Positions 22,591 through 34,449 of a stretch of DNA of 64,000 nt are shown piece after piece. Below the pieces are notes generated by a model. That model was not told the origin of the DNA, searched no databases, and was given only the letters and a program-made list of their open reading frames with translations. The translations under genes and the position numbers were made by a program. The DNA is from Acorus gramineus (taxonomy: Eukaryota; Streptophyta; Magnoliopsida; Acorales; Acoraceae): positions 12,396,034 through 12,460,033 of the forward strand of contig CM060853.1 in NCBI GenBank assembly GCA_030737835.1. The letters run 5' to 3'. Within the stretch, counting starts at the first letter, position 1. Every line of letters starts with the position of its first letter.

Positions 22591-23640
22591 TTAATAATAA
22601 TATTTCTTGAGGTGGACTACATTCCAGGGTCGGGGAATCTCCGTCCCGTCCATAGTTTCTAGATGATAGGCTCCGTTTGGTCCGGTCTTCGTGACTTTGA
22701 AAGGGCCCTCCCAGTTCGGTCTGAGTTTGCCCTCCTTCTTGTTCTTGGTTTCTGGGAAGACTTCTCTGAGGACGAGATCACCAGCTTGAAAACTCCTGCT
22801 TGAAACTCGTCGATTGTAGTAGCGAGATATTTGATTTTGATAATCCACCGTCCTTATTGCTGCAATCTCCCTCCTTTCATCTCGGAGCTCTAAGTCTTGC
22901 ATCATCTGACCGTCATTCCCTGCTTGATCAAAGCCCTGGGTTCGGTGGGTGGGTAGGTAGGTCTCAACTGGCAGAACGGCTTCAATTCTGAATGCTAATG
23001 AGAAGAGGGTCTCTCCCGTAGACCTTCGTGCAGTGGTCCAATAGGACCAGAGGACCGAAGGAAGTTCGTCGACCCATTTCCCTTTCAAATTGTCCAGCCT
23101 TTTCTTTAAACCGTCTAAGATAGTTCGGTGCGTGATTTCAGCTTGTCCATTGCTCTGGGGATATCGCGGAGTGGAAATATGGTGCTGTATCTTCAGTTCT
23201 TCACAAAACTCCTTTATCCGGGCGCTGTCAAACTGCTTGCCATTATCTGAGATGATGGAGTGCGGAACTCCAAAGCGACATACTATTTCTTTCCACAAGA
23301 AGGCCTTAACCTCGGTATCCCTGATTCTCACCAGAGGAATCGCTTCGACCCATTTAGTGAAATAATCGGTGGCTATTAGAAGGAAGCGTTTTTGTCGAGA
23401 TGCCATGGGCATAGGTCCGACAATATCTAGTCCCCATTGGGCAAATGGCCAAGGGCTCTTGAGTGGAACAAGGTGTGTTGCTGGTTGGTGAATGAGTGTG
23501 CCGAATCTTTGGCAATTTTTGCATTTCCAAACAAGGTCTGCGGAATCTCTTTTTAAGCTCGGCCAGAAATATCCGATTGATAACGCCCAAAGGGCTAGTG
23601 ACCGAGATCCGATATGCCCCCCACACAAACCCTAGTGGAG
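22591..23640 (-). pseudogene. gypsy integrase
   Basis: Long open frame from 23628. Zinc region CGGHIGSRSLA with CKNCQRFG; catalytic LDIVGPMP (Asp), SIISDNGKQFD (Asp) and SNGQAEITHRTILDGL (Glu), a full D,D,E set. The C-terminal part LVLREVFPE, RPNWEGPFKVTK and VVHLKKYYY is typical of gypsy. The frame is intact to its stop at 22591, but just upstream (about 23640) the join to RNase H is frameshifted with sequence missing between RCVGH and CGGH. It would insert element DNA if made as part of a polyprotein. Confidence 0.9.
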
Positions 23641-24780
23641 CGTGTCCAACGCATCTTAAGTAAGGTACCTGAAAACTCCTTTTATAGAGGATTCCCATAA
23701 AGGACATCCTAAATCTGGCCACCCTCTGCTTGAGCTTTCTGGCCTTGAATTTACTCTCTGGCAGGAATCCTTCCGAGAGGTGCCGTTTGATGTTCGTCAT
23801 CCAGTTGGGTGAGTCTTCCACACAGGCAACCATTAAGATCTGATCAGCTCTTTTAATGCTCGGGATCTTTAAATAATCGATTTGAATGCTCCTGGTCAGC
23901 TTTCCACTGAAGGCTGATGCTAGGTTAGCTAAGGCATCCGCTTGAACATTGAGTTCTCTCTCTATCTGATGGATATTTGCCGATCTGAATCGGGAGAGCA
24001 ACAACTGCACCTTCTCTTGATAGGCAATCATCCGTTTGTCCCTTGTTTCATATTTTCTGGTGCTCTGAAACACTACTAGCTGTGAGTCGCTGTAGATGTC
24101 AATGACCTGGGCACCGAGGTGAATTGCGAGTTCCAACCCTGCCACAAGGGCTTCGTACTCCGCTTCATTGTTAGATGCTCAAAAACCTAATTTTAGGGCA
24201 TGCTCGAACAAAAGTCTATCATTGTTCCTTAAAACCAGTCCTCCTCTCGCACCTCTTCGATTAGATGCCCCATCAACGTTCAGGGTCCATGTGGGCTCAG
24301 CCTCGGCCTTTTGATTGTTGATCATGAACACCTCGTCGGGCTGTGGGGTCAAGTCGGCTACAATGTCAGTGATTACCTGTCCTTTCACTCACTCCTCGGA
24401 ATGTACTGGAGGTCAAAAGGAGACATCTCGATCGCCCATTTCAACATTCGTCCAGTGCTATTGGCCTTCTTAAGAATAACCTTAAGTGGGTAATTGGTCA
24501 CCACATTAATCGAGTGAGCGACGAAGTAATGTCTGAGTTTTTGGGATGATATCAGAAGGGCATAGACAACCTTTTCTAGGTACAGGTATCTAGACTCTGG
24601 TCCGCACAAGGATTTGCTGACATAGTAGACTGGACACTGTATTCCTTCGTGTTCTTTTATGATGGCCGAGTTGACTACGTGATCAGAGGCCGCCATGTAA
24701 AGGTATAGCAGCTCTCCTGGGTTCGGCTTCACCAGCAGCGGAGGCGATGCGAGATACCTCTTGAGTTCTTCAAAAGCCAT
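23641..24780 (-). pseudogene. gypsy tandem RNase H domains (RH plus archaeal-type RH), broken
   Basis: First RNase H (24780-24385): LLYLYMAASDHVVNSAI, YYVSKSL, YLYLEKVVYALL and MLKWAIEMSPFDLQYIPR. After a stop comes a second RNase H (24360-23850): WTLNVDGASNRRGARGG, then a TGA, then NNEAEYEALVAGLELAI, DIYSDSQLVVFQ and NVQADALANLAS. Two RNase H domains in a row are the hallmark of Tat-lineage gypsy elements. The stops are single-base changes, for example TGA where CGA or TGG is expected. Confidence 0.87.
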
Positions 24781-24795
24781 CTGGTACTCAGAGGT

Positions 24796-25675
24796 CTAAT
24801 CGAATTTTTCAGCTTTTCTAAGCAATCTGAAAAAAGGGAGATTTCTCTCAGTTGCCTTAGAGATAAACCGATTTAGGGCCGCCAACCTCCTAGTCAGCCT
24901 TTGAACTTCCTTTCTGTTTCTTGGTGGGTTCATCTCGAGCACAGCTTTGATCTGATCGGGGTTGGCTTCTATACCCCAATGCATGGTCAAGAACCCGAGG
25001 AACTTTCCTGATTCTACCCTGAAGGAGCACTTAGCCGCGTTAAGTTTCATGCGGTAGTTCGAGAGAATTTTGAAAGTTGCCCTGAGGTGCTCGAGATGGT
25101 CGCCCCGTTTGTCGCTTTTTACCAACATGTCATCTATATAAACTTCCATAGTCTTGCCAATCTGTCGCTCAAACATCTTGGTGATGAGCCTCTGATATGT
25201 TGCCCCCGCATTTTTTAGCCCGAAGGGCATGACATTGTAACAGTAGGTGCCCATCGGGGTAATGAACGCCATTTTTTCGACATCATGTTCGTACATCAGA
25301 ATTTGATGATATCCCGAATATGCGTCCATGAAGCTCATCAACTCATTTCCCAAGGAGGCATCTATTAACTGGTCTATTTTTGGCAGGGGGAAGCTGTCCT
25401 TTGGACAAGAGCTGTTCAAATCGGTGAAGTCGACGCACACTCGCCACTTGTCTTTCTTTTTGGGTACTACCACCATGTTGGCTAACCAGTCAGGATACCA
25501 GACTTCCCGAATGAACCCAGTGGCGAGGAGCTTCTCTACCTCTTCTTTGATGGCTTCGGCGTGAGTTGGAGCTACTCGCCTCTGGCGCTGCTTGACGGGT
25601 TGCACCGTAGGGGAGATACACAGTCGGTGGCAAATTATACTTGGATCGATGCCGGGCATTTCTGACGGCTTTCAC
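24796..25675 (-). pseudogene. gypsy reverse transcriptase
   Basis: Open from 25659: MPGIDPSIICHRL, EEVEKLLATGFIREVWYPDW, ANMVVVPKKKDKWRVCVDF, DLNSSCPKDSFPLPKID, MDAYSGYHQI, PFGLKNAGATYQRL, and the catalytic VYIDDMLVKS (about 25118-25147). Connection domain motifs KCSFRVESGKFLGFL and LAALNRFIS follow. Stops lie just upstream (TGA in VFA-KPSEM where Trp is usual) and downstream. The RT core itself is uninterrupted. Confidence 0.92.
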
Positions 25676-25866
25676 GCAAACACATCCACGTATTCATAGA
25701 GCAACTTGATCAAATTTGCTCTTTCATTCTGGTTCAGCGCGGTGCCGATAAGAAAGTACTTTTCTGGTTCGAGTGTGTCGAGGAGGATCTTCTCTAGGTC
25801 TTCCACCACCCGCTGGGCTGGACCGGGTCTGGCCTCATCAGCTTTCACCCGGTCCTTCAGTAATTT

Positions 25867-26330
25867 CTATCTTTTGGGATGTATGTCGTCTATGCTCCCG
25901 GGCGGCTCTTCGGCCTTAGCCTTACCAGAGGTAGCAATGGCATAGCACCTCCTCGCTATGGACTGATCGCCTCGTATCTCCATGATTCCACGTGGGGTCG
26001 GGAAGCGCAACTTCTGATGGTATGTTGACGGTATGGCTTTCATTGCCCTCAGCCAGGTGCGGCCCATGATGGCATTGTAGGGGGATGGGAGGCCCATGAC
26101 GGTGAATTCGGTTAGGACAGTTTCTTCGCCTCCCCACACTGGCAAAGTTATACGTCTTGCCGGAACTACCTGGCTCCCATTGAACGCGATTAGTGGGTCC
26201 CGCATTGGCTCAAGGTTAGAGGGCTTCAGGCCCATCTTGAGATAAGGCTGCATGAACAGGATGTCAGCTGAGCTTCCTGTGTTGACCAGTATTCATTTAA
26301 CATCGTAGTTTGCAATTCACAGGGTGATGA
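25867..26330 (-). pseudogene. gypsy protease with altered active site
   Basis: The frame reads LVNTGSSADILFMQPYLKMG, then GLPSPYNAIMGRTWLRAM, the usual retropepsin layout of Tat elements. The canonical active site is DTGSSAD. Here the codon at 26281-26283 reads AAC (Asn) on the minus strand, so the catalytic Asp appears lost by one G-to-A change. A stop lies just upstream of it. The protease would cleave the element polyprotein in an active copy. Confidence 0.82.
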
Positions 26331-26339
26331 CTAGAGCGT

Positions 26340-27951
26340 CACTGTGAGGTGTGGACACGTCAGATAAATCGTCGTCGGAGAAGGATATGACCCCGGGGTC
26401 CTCCACTTTTTGGCCTTTTGGGGATGAGCCGGGCTTCCTGGTTGATCTGCAATACCTCCATATGATCCGCACTCCTTTTCTCAGCTCGTTGGATCGACTT
26501 AGGGTCTCTCAAGACAGGCAGTCCTCCGTAGATCATGTCTATAACTCCGGCCGTGTGCGAAGGGGCAACGGCGACCACGTGCTTTTCGGGCCTCCTTTCC
26601 TTCTGGGCGTCTATAAATTCTCTGAGCTTCCCTTTTCGGACCAGCGTTTCCATAAATCCTTTCAGTGTTTGACAACTTTCCGTCTAATGCCCATAGTCTC
26701 TGTGATAGTCACACTTGAGACCCTTATCCCGAGTGGCAGGATCGCTCTTCATCGGGGGAGCCCATTGGAAGAATGGGGCGTTTTTTATCCTTTCCAGGAT
26801 TTGAACAAGAGGCAAGGTGAACTTGGTGTATTGGTGCTCTCTGACTTCATTGGTCGTCGGGTTGCCCTTGATGTCGGTTCGTGTTCTTCGTCCCTTGTCT
26901 TCCTTTGTCAGGGGGTTCTTGGAGACTGCCGCGACTGCCTGCGGTCGGGAAGGGGCGGCCTCGTCTTCGACCTTCACGTATTTCTCTGCGCGGCACATCA
27001 ACTCGCTTAGCGATTCCGGGACCTTCTTCACCAGAGAGTTTCGCAATTCGTGCTTTGGGGGTAAACCGTTCCTCAATGCCATGATGGCCGCGTTCGGATC
27101 GCATCGGTCAACTTCGAACATGAGGAGGCAGAAGCGGTCCACATAACACCGAATAGATTCTCCAGGTTCCATGTGAACCTTCATGAGGTCGTCGAGATCC
27201 TTCCTCTGCTTTTTGCTGCATATGAAGTGCTCGACAAAAAGGGTACCGAGTTCTTCAAAACACCAGATTGATCCTCCGGGAATCTGATGGAACCAGCTGA
27301 GTGCTGCTCCTTCCAGGCTTGAAGGAAACATCCTGCACATGAGCCCCTCATATTGTTCATACAAGGCCATTGCATGCCGAAAACCAAATACATGATCAAA
27401 TGGGTCACTAGTCCCATTGTATAATCGAAACTTGGGTTGGACAAACTTCTTAGGTGGGGTGCTATGCAAGACATGCTACACGAAAGGGGACTCGAATCCC
27501 CTCAGCGCTCTAGAAATGAACTCTCGATCTCGGGTGTTCGTCACTTCACTCCTATAGGTTCGCTTTGTCCGTTCAGGACGGTCCTCCTCATAATCGTCGT
27601 CCGATGCCGAGTATTTACTGGGGCTTCGGAGCTGTCCTTGCTGTGCCTGATGATGGGAAGTGGCATGCTTGTCCCGCTATTCCCGACGCGGGGAGTAGTC
27701 ACGGCGCTCGTTGTTTTCATGCCTAGCCCGATTCTCCGCGGTGGAAAAGTCTGGGGTTCTGGTTCGTCTTCCTGTTGCTTGTGACCCCCGCCAGAGGAGT
27801 ACATCGATTCATGGCTCCTTCCGTTGGCTTGCCGGCTTTGGCGGTCGCGATCTCGTGATTTGACTCCTGCCCTCATCGGGTTTTGCTGGTTTCGTGCTGC
27901 ACGGGGAGGTGGTGGTGTGACCTCCTTCCGCTTCAAGAATTCTTCCATCAA
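26340..27951 (-). pseudogene. gypsy gag, broken
   Basis: N-terminal part 27951-27541 is basic and Pro-rich. The core 27469-26684 shows VQPKFRLYNGTSDPFDHVFG, MCRMFPSSLEGAALSWFHQI, SIRCYVDRFCLLMFEVDRC and ALRNGLPPKHELRNSL, the retrotransposon gag domain (PF03732 type). A knuckle-like CDYHRDYGH is interrupted by TAG (CAG expected) before TESC. The C-terminal part 26653-26360 continues (MDMIYGGLP-like block). It would form the capsid-like particle in an active element. Confidence 0.84.
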
Positions 27952-28187
27952 GCTCTCCAGATGGTGGTATCATTGATTCATCACTTCAAGCTCCTTAACG
28001 AAGTAGCAGCCCCCCTTCAGGGTCGGGTTTCGTGAGATGGATCCGTCGATTGTCTCCTTGCCCTTCGGCAGGGGTGGGTCATTGGGCGTCACACGCTCTC
28101 CTTCTCCACCTTGCTCACGAACTATCGATTGAGTCCTTGTCAACACCATCTTCTTTGGTCGTAGTTTAGGACAGCTTCTTGCTCTTG

Positions 28188-28205
28188 TCCCATAGACGAC
28201 GCCAA
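28188..28205 (-). other. gypsy primer binding site
   Basis: Minus strand TTGGCGTCGTCTATGGGA (from 28205) lies two bases inside the 5' LTR. It differs by two bases from the TTGGCGCCGTCTGTGGGA site common in Tat-lineage elements. Confidence 0.75.
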
Positions 28206-28207
28206 TT

Positions 28208-29010
28208 TGGGGGGGATGGAATCTGGTTCTCCCCTCTTGGGCCTCATCTTTGATGATCCAGGCTTTGGATGTAGACCCGAGATGGCGTGGGCTGGTTCTC
28301 CCTTTTGCGTCAATTCATCACCGCCTGCAGCCTCCTTGATCGTCCGGCTCCTCCTTCCTTCCCCTGGGGCTTTGGGTACCTGAAACTCACACCAGTGTGG
28401 TGCCGGCTAACGCCCCTCCGACGCTCAAGTCAGTAAATCTCTCCCTCCCGGGAAGAAGAGGAATTTAGAGTCATTCCGTTTTCAGAGGAGAGAGAGTCAG
28501 TGTTTGCATACCTCTAGAAGGAGGGGAAGTCTCCCCTTTTATACTCCATAAGGGCGTGCCGAGCTTGGCCTTGTGGGGTGATCATATCACGATATGGAAT
28601 CTCCACGTGGCCTCAGGATCCTTGAACACGTGGATCCTAGGGATCATCATCATACTATAACCGTTCTTCTAACGAACTGTCCTTTTCCAGTGTCAGGGAA
28701 TATTCCCTTCGCTAACCGTTCTTCCGCAGAGGAGGGCCCTATGGCCGACCTGCCTTCTACTCGGGTATTGCCCTCTAGTCGGCTTAATCTTAAGGTCGGA
28801 CAACGTTTGATTCCCGTCCTGTGACTTAACAGCCTTTCTAGGTCGGGCTTAATCATCTGCCCGACTTTTGAAGGAAAGCGGATTCATCTGAGCCGTTGGT
28901 GAAATTTCGGGCCCATGGGTTCTCCTTCCTCCAGCCCAATCTTACCAACAGGAGCTGCTCCTAGTCCGGCATGTGTGTTTATTCAACACTAACTAGTTCG
29001 GTCACTTACA
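28208..29010 (-). repeat. gypsy 5' LTR (803 bp)
   Basis: Starts TGGGGGGGATGG on the plus strand, ends GGTCACTTACA, directly followed by the CTTAT duplication. It pairs with 15382-16194. Confidence 0.93.
28531..28543 (-). promoter_or_regulatory. Predicted TATA box of the gypsy 5' LTR
   Basis: Minus strand TATAAAAGGGGAG, correctly oriented for gag-pol. The same motif is kept in the 3' LTR and, diverged, in the LTR fragment at 13.9 kb. Confidence 0.6.
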
Positions 29011-29320
29011 CTTATATATCTTACCTGATATTGTTTATCATTTTTTATTGTATATAATCATAATATATATAATTTAAATCCGTATTGTGCCTCAATGCAG
29101 TATATGATATTTTAATATTCTAAATCTTTATTTACACTTTTTTTATATGGCTATTCACTTATTTTTATAGTGTCATTAGTACATATCCATTTTTTTAAAA
29201 AGAATCATCAACATTTAATGAATTTCATCATAAAAAAAAAATTTCTCCATAAAAAAGTGTGAAATACATTAACAAAATTAAGAGGTTAAAATATTTTAAC
29301 AAAATTTAAAAACATAAAAT

Positions 29321-29466
29321 ATGTTACGGATTTAATTACATAATGATAGATTAGTCTTTTGTGTTTCAAAAACTATGAAATAAATTTTTTTATATATAAT
29401 TTTAAAATGTGACTGATTTAGATATTTCTAACTTTTAAAAGACTTTTTTTTTTTATCATTTTCCCC
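29321..29466. mobile_element. Foldback MITE, right arm
   Basis: Inverted partner of 15108-15252. Together with the gypsy duplication at 15377/29011 it shows the gypsy landed in the loop of this element, which without gypsy would be about 0.7 kb. Confidence 0.72.
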
Positions 29467-30097
29467 GTAGTATTTTAAAATAATAATTATAATATTGACT
29501 CAATAAACATTTATACATATTTGGACAATACTGATTTGATTCAATTAATATTTACATTTACTTTGGTAAAGAAACTTTCTTTTGATAAAAGAAAATCAGA
29601 AACTAATTTGATACACAACTACTATTTAGAAATAAAATAAAAATGGAGATAGGGTGACAGATAGAAGTAATATTCAGGTGGTCCTCCAAAAACAATTCTT
29701 ATATTTTGTTACATATGGGTATTCCAATATGGAATATCCATGCTCTTAGATATAGATACAGCTATCTGGATTTATTCCATAAGAAATAAATAAGTTTTTG
29801 ACCAAACCTGATACAATCCAGCTGCCAAGATGAGAACATGTCACAGCATGGGCTTTTGAAGATCACAGCAAGATCAATTCCAGAAGGCATCACAAATGAC
29901 ACTGCCATTTCACACACAATCCAAATCTTGGAGCCATGACATATAGATTGTATACACATCAAGAGTGATAACAAGCAGTCAGATATATATGCACACACTA
30001 CAGTGGGTCAAAGATCTTCACATCCGATAACAAACAAACAAACTTTAAATTTAATGAACAGGCTATATATTCTGATTGTCAGATTGTTCGAATGCTG
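29467..30097. other. Intergenic plus BET11 3' flank, no gene seen
   Basis: AT-rich. The part next to 30098 is the likely 3' untranslated region of the SNARE gene. The minus open frame at 29762-29998 has no recognisable features and is not called. Confidence 0.45.
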
Positions 30098-33000
30098 CTA
30101 TTTAGTCAAGTAGTATATGAGGAGGAAGAGAACCACAAACGATGTCACGAGGGTGGCCATTCTCCGACTCGATTTTGTCTCAAACACCTGATCAGCCGGT
30201 CACCAAACAGTCAGCATCAGTGGATTGATTACCAACAATAAAATTTTGAGGAAGTATCATGTAGACCGCATGCGGTTTGAAATTATTTTTTTTCTAAGCA
30301 TATTCTTGTCTAATGAAGTACATACTCGAATGAATTCGCATACATATTTATATTTTTCGTGACATGGTATATACTGACATAGAAAATATATACTGCGTTG
30401 GGTGATTTCATAAAATATCTTGGTGGCATAGTATCTATAGAGATGACCATAAAAGTGTCTGAATGTAACAGCGCTCAGGTTTGTCCTTGAACTCCATCAG
30501 ACCAGCAGAAGAAAAGAGAGACAAAGAAACAGTTGTTTCAAATCATTTACCATCTTGAATCTGTCCATGGTCCCGGATAAAATGCCCCTTGACGCGTCCA
30601 TGTCATTGCCCTGTATTTGATGCACATGCAGGAAAAAAATCAGATGTTTTTTTTTTGATGAAAAATCAGATGTTCATGCACAATAAAATTTTGAAATAGA
30701 AGGGGAAGACAGAATAGAAGGTAATTGACGAATAATCGTACTCACCATATGGTCCAGCATGCGATTATGAGAGTCCACCTCTTCATGAATGTCACCAGTC
30801 AACTGTATAAAAGGTAGATGTGGAATAAGAAACAGAAACAGCAAACCTTAATGCAAGTCCAATCAAAACAGGATCCCCCAAAAAAATTGAAAAGGCTCCT
30901 ATTAAAAAGTGACATTTTTACAATCGATTGTCAACTTGACATTATCCCTCTATCGGTGGTGTCAAATTCGTAGAAGTCTGGTTATTTGGGCAAGAAATGA
31001 ACCTTGAATTGAACACCTTAAACAAATTGAGTTGGCGGAAGGGTAAGTGTGTAACCACCATAGTGGTTCCACAGTTTGAGCTCATGAATGCATGGAACTA
31101 GGCTTTAAATCCCCTAGACTTAGACAAGAGGTAAGAAGGCATATTTGACGAACGGTTTGCATTCCCAAAAGCAAATCATAAATAGAAGGACAAACTAAAA
31201 TTCATATAAACATCCTAGAAGTTAACCATAAAGAGAAAGCTAAGCGCTCCACAAAGTTACAAAAATACAGAAATTCAATGTGAAAGAATTAATATAAATA
31301 AATTGTTTCGTAGGGACTAGGAAAGAAATGGATAGTGACATAGTGTTACTTAAGCAAAAATTGTGAAGGACATTAACCATACAAATAAAAATTCACAGCA
31401 TAGGTCAAGATCTAAATCAAATATGCCTCGTCTCCACATTTTCCCTTTTCTTGGAGATTTGGCATTTTTGTCTCCTCCGTGTTTGATACAATACACAAAG
31501 AGGATTCATCATTAGTACCATGTCAATGAACTATACCCTACCACAATCCATGATGCAACATATCACATGCAATATGTAATCTCAAAATAATCTTGGATCG
31601 ACCATTCATTTCTTGCTTTCCAAAATTCACCCAACACCATTGCAGATCTATATATCTCATATAGTCGTAAAAAGTACAATAGATCCAAGTGCCTAGGGTA
31701 GATGTAGACATAAACAAATTTTTATCCTCCACAACTCATGGATAATTTACACAGGTGCATAAAAGATATGCCAACTAGGAAGGTGAATATGATGCATTCT
31801 TCGCGGTATATGGATTGCACTATGATAACATGGCTATGCATCATTGAAATCGCTGTCAGAGTCCCTACGTGAATATGTGATGCAAAATGGCACACCATGT
31901 AGGAACTTCATGTCACTAAAAAACCCTTATTTGACTAGGATATGCATCACTGACTGACATGGCACCCCAATTCACCATCACTGGTTGATTTGACATATTT
32001 TGCCCATGTTTCATAGCTTCTTGCAAAATGATTGTATCTGGGAACATGCAACATCTCTTCGCATGTCAATAAACTACATTTTTCGACCAATAGATGGATT
32101 TTTCTCAAACTAATGCATTGATATGTTGAATGCAACATGTTGAATGCAAATTTTCAATATAAAACATATATATTTGCATACAATTAAAACTCTATTCAGA
32201 AAAGGAAAACTAATATATGATGACAAACAAATGAAAAGGACGATTTTAAGCCGAATTTTCATCAAACAGCCAAAACTCTTTTGGACTGGGGCTCTATCTG
32301 TGCTGGAGCAAGCTCAATTTCTTTTGCTTGGGGTCCTTTAAATGTAGAGGAGTAGTTGGTATGCATGTGCACGCTTTGTAAAATAGGGGATAATAGACAT
32401 CTCTTCTACTTGCTCCCTTGCGATCAGTGTTCTAAAAAGCGGTCCTAGGCGGGGACTAGTCGGCCACCTAGGCATAGGCGGGGTCTTCCCGGATCGCTTA
32501 GGGCATAATCGCCCTGTCTAGGCGGTCGGCCGCCTAGGCGGGTCGAGGCGGGCATAGGCGGGTCTACGTGGGGACTAGTCGGCCTCAAATTTTTTTTTTT
32601 GTTGCATATAAAAATCAAGATTTTTTTGGGTTATTTAATTGCTCACATTTTTTCTTTATTATCTATGTCGTATGTTATAGTTGCACCTATTAGTTAAGTA
32701 TTATCTAAGTCATAGATGCACTTGTGTATGATTATTTGTTTATAAATATTCTAAGTTATTTGTATGTTATAGATGCACCTAAGTATTATTTGTTTATGAT
32801 TATTTAAGTCATAAATAATTCTCTTCATAATTGTTTGTCGGATTCCACTTATGTTCTCTTCATGATTTATCTATGTGATAGTTACACGTTCTCTTCATTA
32901 TATCTATGTGCCAGGTCATTTACCTTCTTTAGTTTATTTTATTTATTTTATTTTTTCAACATTTAGGTATTATACACACATATATATACATGTATGTATT

Positions 33001-33992
33001 ATTTTGTCCTAACCGATTAATCTCCGCCTAGCCGGATTAATCCCTAATCTCCCTTCAACCACCCGACTAGCGCTTTTTAGAACATTGCTTGCGATGGTTT
33101 ATGGTCTAGCCTCTTTTGGACTAGATTTGTATGATTTACTGCTTTGGCCATTCCCTTTCTTAATAGTAATTAAGACTGAATGCCTACCATTTCTCAAAAA
33201 AACAAAAACAAAAACAGCCAAAACGAAAGCCCGTATTGCTACTGTACATGAAAATTTTGAACAAGTTGTCCCATGGTTTAAAAAATCATAGCAAATGCAA
33301 CCCTTTTCGATTTGAATTATATTTCAGTATTTCACTAAAATGAAATCAACATGTAGTATTCAAATGCACACTTATCATACCCTTTTAAGGATACTGACTC
33401 TATCTTGTAACCCATCAAGAGCATTATCGTTGTCGTGCTCATCGATTTCATGGGACGAGTAGGAAGAGGCAGCTCTAATCCCACCCTCCTCGATCCCATC
33501 GAATAGAGCAGCCCTGTTTCCCCGATAATCCCTGAATACAAGACAAATCATTGCAATACAATATCAATAAATGCAAACCTAAGTAGAACATATACATAGA
33601 TTAGTGAAGGACTTCCTTACATTCAAATCCAAAGAAAAATCCACCATGAATTCTTCAAAACAAACAACATTTCATGGAAAGATAAACACGAGATCGACAG
33701 AGCCGATACTGTCACCCCCTTTCACTAATCCATATATAGATCCGACGGAACATCAAGATCAGAGTGAGAATAACAAACCCCATTAAAATTGGCCGAATGA
33801 ATTCGACAGAAACACATCAACGATTGGAACCACGAAAAGGAAGAAACGTATATCGTGGAGAAACAAAAACCCTAAAAAAATCTGATCCGCTAGTTTGACG
33901 ACCGACCAGACTCGAATCAAAACATTGTCGAATCGCTTCTATTCGAATTGAATCAGAGAGAGAGAGAGAGAGACGAACCTTCGAGGATTCAT
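30098..33992 (-). CDS. BET11: Bet1-like SNARE, BET11 type, complete
   Basis: Five exons: 33992-33979, 33531-33381, 30802-30746, 30610-30551, 30187-30098 (stop TAG). All junctions are GT-AG and phases join, giving 123 residues, the usual size. Starts MNPRRDYRGNRAALFDGIEE; Ser-rich linker with HEIDEHDN; SNARE helix from about residue 44 (GLQDRVSILKR, TGDIHEEVDSHNRMLDHMGN, DMDASRGILSGTMDRFKM); then KSSRRM and a C-terminal anchor (TLVTSFVVLFLLIYYLTK). Plant Bet1-like proteins are Qc-SNAREs of ER-Golgi and Golgi traffic, held by the tail anchor. Exon 1 is only 14 bases and intron 1 begins with a CT/GA microsatellite. Intron 2 (2.6 kb) is swollen by a LINE tail and a hAT MITE. Two truncated relatives lie on the other strand at 36.5 and 39.6 kb. 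Confidence 0.96.
32240..33215 (+). mobile_element. LINE 3'-end-like fragment in BET11 intron 2, split by a MITE
   Basis: The outer parts (about 32240-32424 and 33096-33215) read as one non-LTR 3' end, with TTTGGCCATTCCCTTTCTTA, GAATGCCTACC and an A-rich tail similar to 1021-1128. It lies in antisense orientation within the SNARE intron. The 5' limit is a guess. Confidence 0.4.
32425..33087. mobile_element. hAT-type MITE with 8-bp target duplication
   Basis: 663 bp. Ends CAGTGTTCTAAAAAGCG and, inverted, CAATGTTCTAAAAAGCG (17 bp, one mismatch). Flanked by exact 8-bp duplication CTTGCGAT (32417-32424, 33088-33095). The CAGTG-type ends and 8-bp duplication are diagnostic for hAT. The left part is rich in CCTAGGCGG and GGGACTAGTCGG reiterations. 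No transposase, so non-autonomous. It lies in BET11 intron 2. Confidence 0.9.
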
Positions 33993-33999
33993 GGCGACG

Positions 34000-34449
34000 T
34001 CTGGGACTTCCGAGCGTAAGAGATGCAGATTTGTCGATCTTTTCATCAATATGGTGAGTTACATCTTCTCTCCCTCACCGACTCCCATCACGTAGGGGCG
34101 ACGTGTGGATCAAAGGTCCACCGGATCGGACGGATCAGCGTTAATTGTCTCCCATTGAACGCCGTCGGATGCGTGAGTTTCGTGTTTGAGTCCGGTGTAT
34201 TGGCGGAACCGTTTGTCTGGATTGACTCGGCACGAGAGACATGGCATGTGGACGTATGCCATCATCTTGTTGAGTATTAACGCTGTCGTATGGTTTGCCC
34301 TTGTCTAGTAACAGAAGAAAATCTTAAAATTTTGGTAACTTATATCAATCACAATGGGACGTGTTACTGTTCCATGTGAATGGTACACATTATTTTAGGT
34401 GATAATAAATTTATTAATGTGTTGGTCACTTAATGATATTCTAATTCAA
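34000..34449. other. BET11 upstream region, no gene seen
   Basis: Leader and promoter side of the SNARE gene. A plus-strand open frame at 34023-34280 has no recognisable motif. No firm TATA box was placed. Confidence 0.4.

Larger units (their letters stand above)
15382..29010 (-). mobile_element. Ty3/gypsy retrotransposon, Tat lineage, complete but defective
   Basis: 13.6 kb, coding strand minus, with exact 5-bp duplication CTTAT at 15377-15381 and 29011-29015. LTRs of about 805 bp run TG to ACA. The primer site next to the 5' LTR (TTGGCGTCGTCTATGGGA on the minus strand) resembles the TGGCGCCGTCTGTGGGA site usual in Tat elements. Order: gag, protease, RT, RNase H, a second (archaeal-type) RNase H, integrase, then about 6.4 kb of non-pol sequence before the 3' LTR. 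Dual RNase H and a long 3' region with an antisense ORF mark the plant Tat/Ogre/Retand group. Several in-frame stops and a frameshift make it non-autonomous. The LTRs differ at roughly 20 of the first 320 positions, so it is not very recent. Confidence 0.94.

Noticed and set aside
31538..32341. Small open frames in BET11 intron 2
   Set aside because: Short, no motifs, and lying in intronic and LINE-tail sequence.
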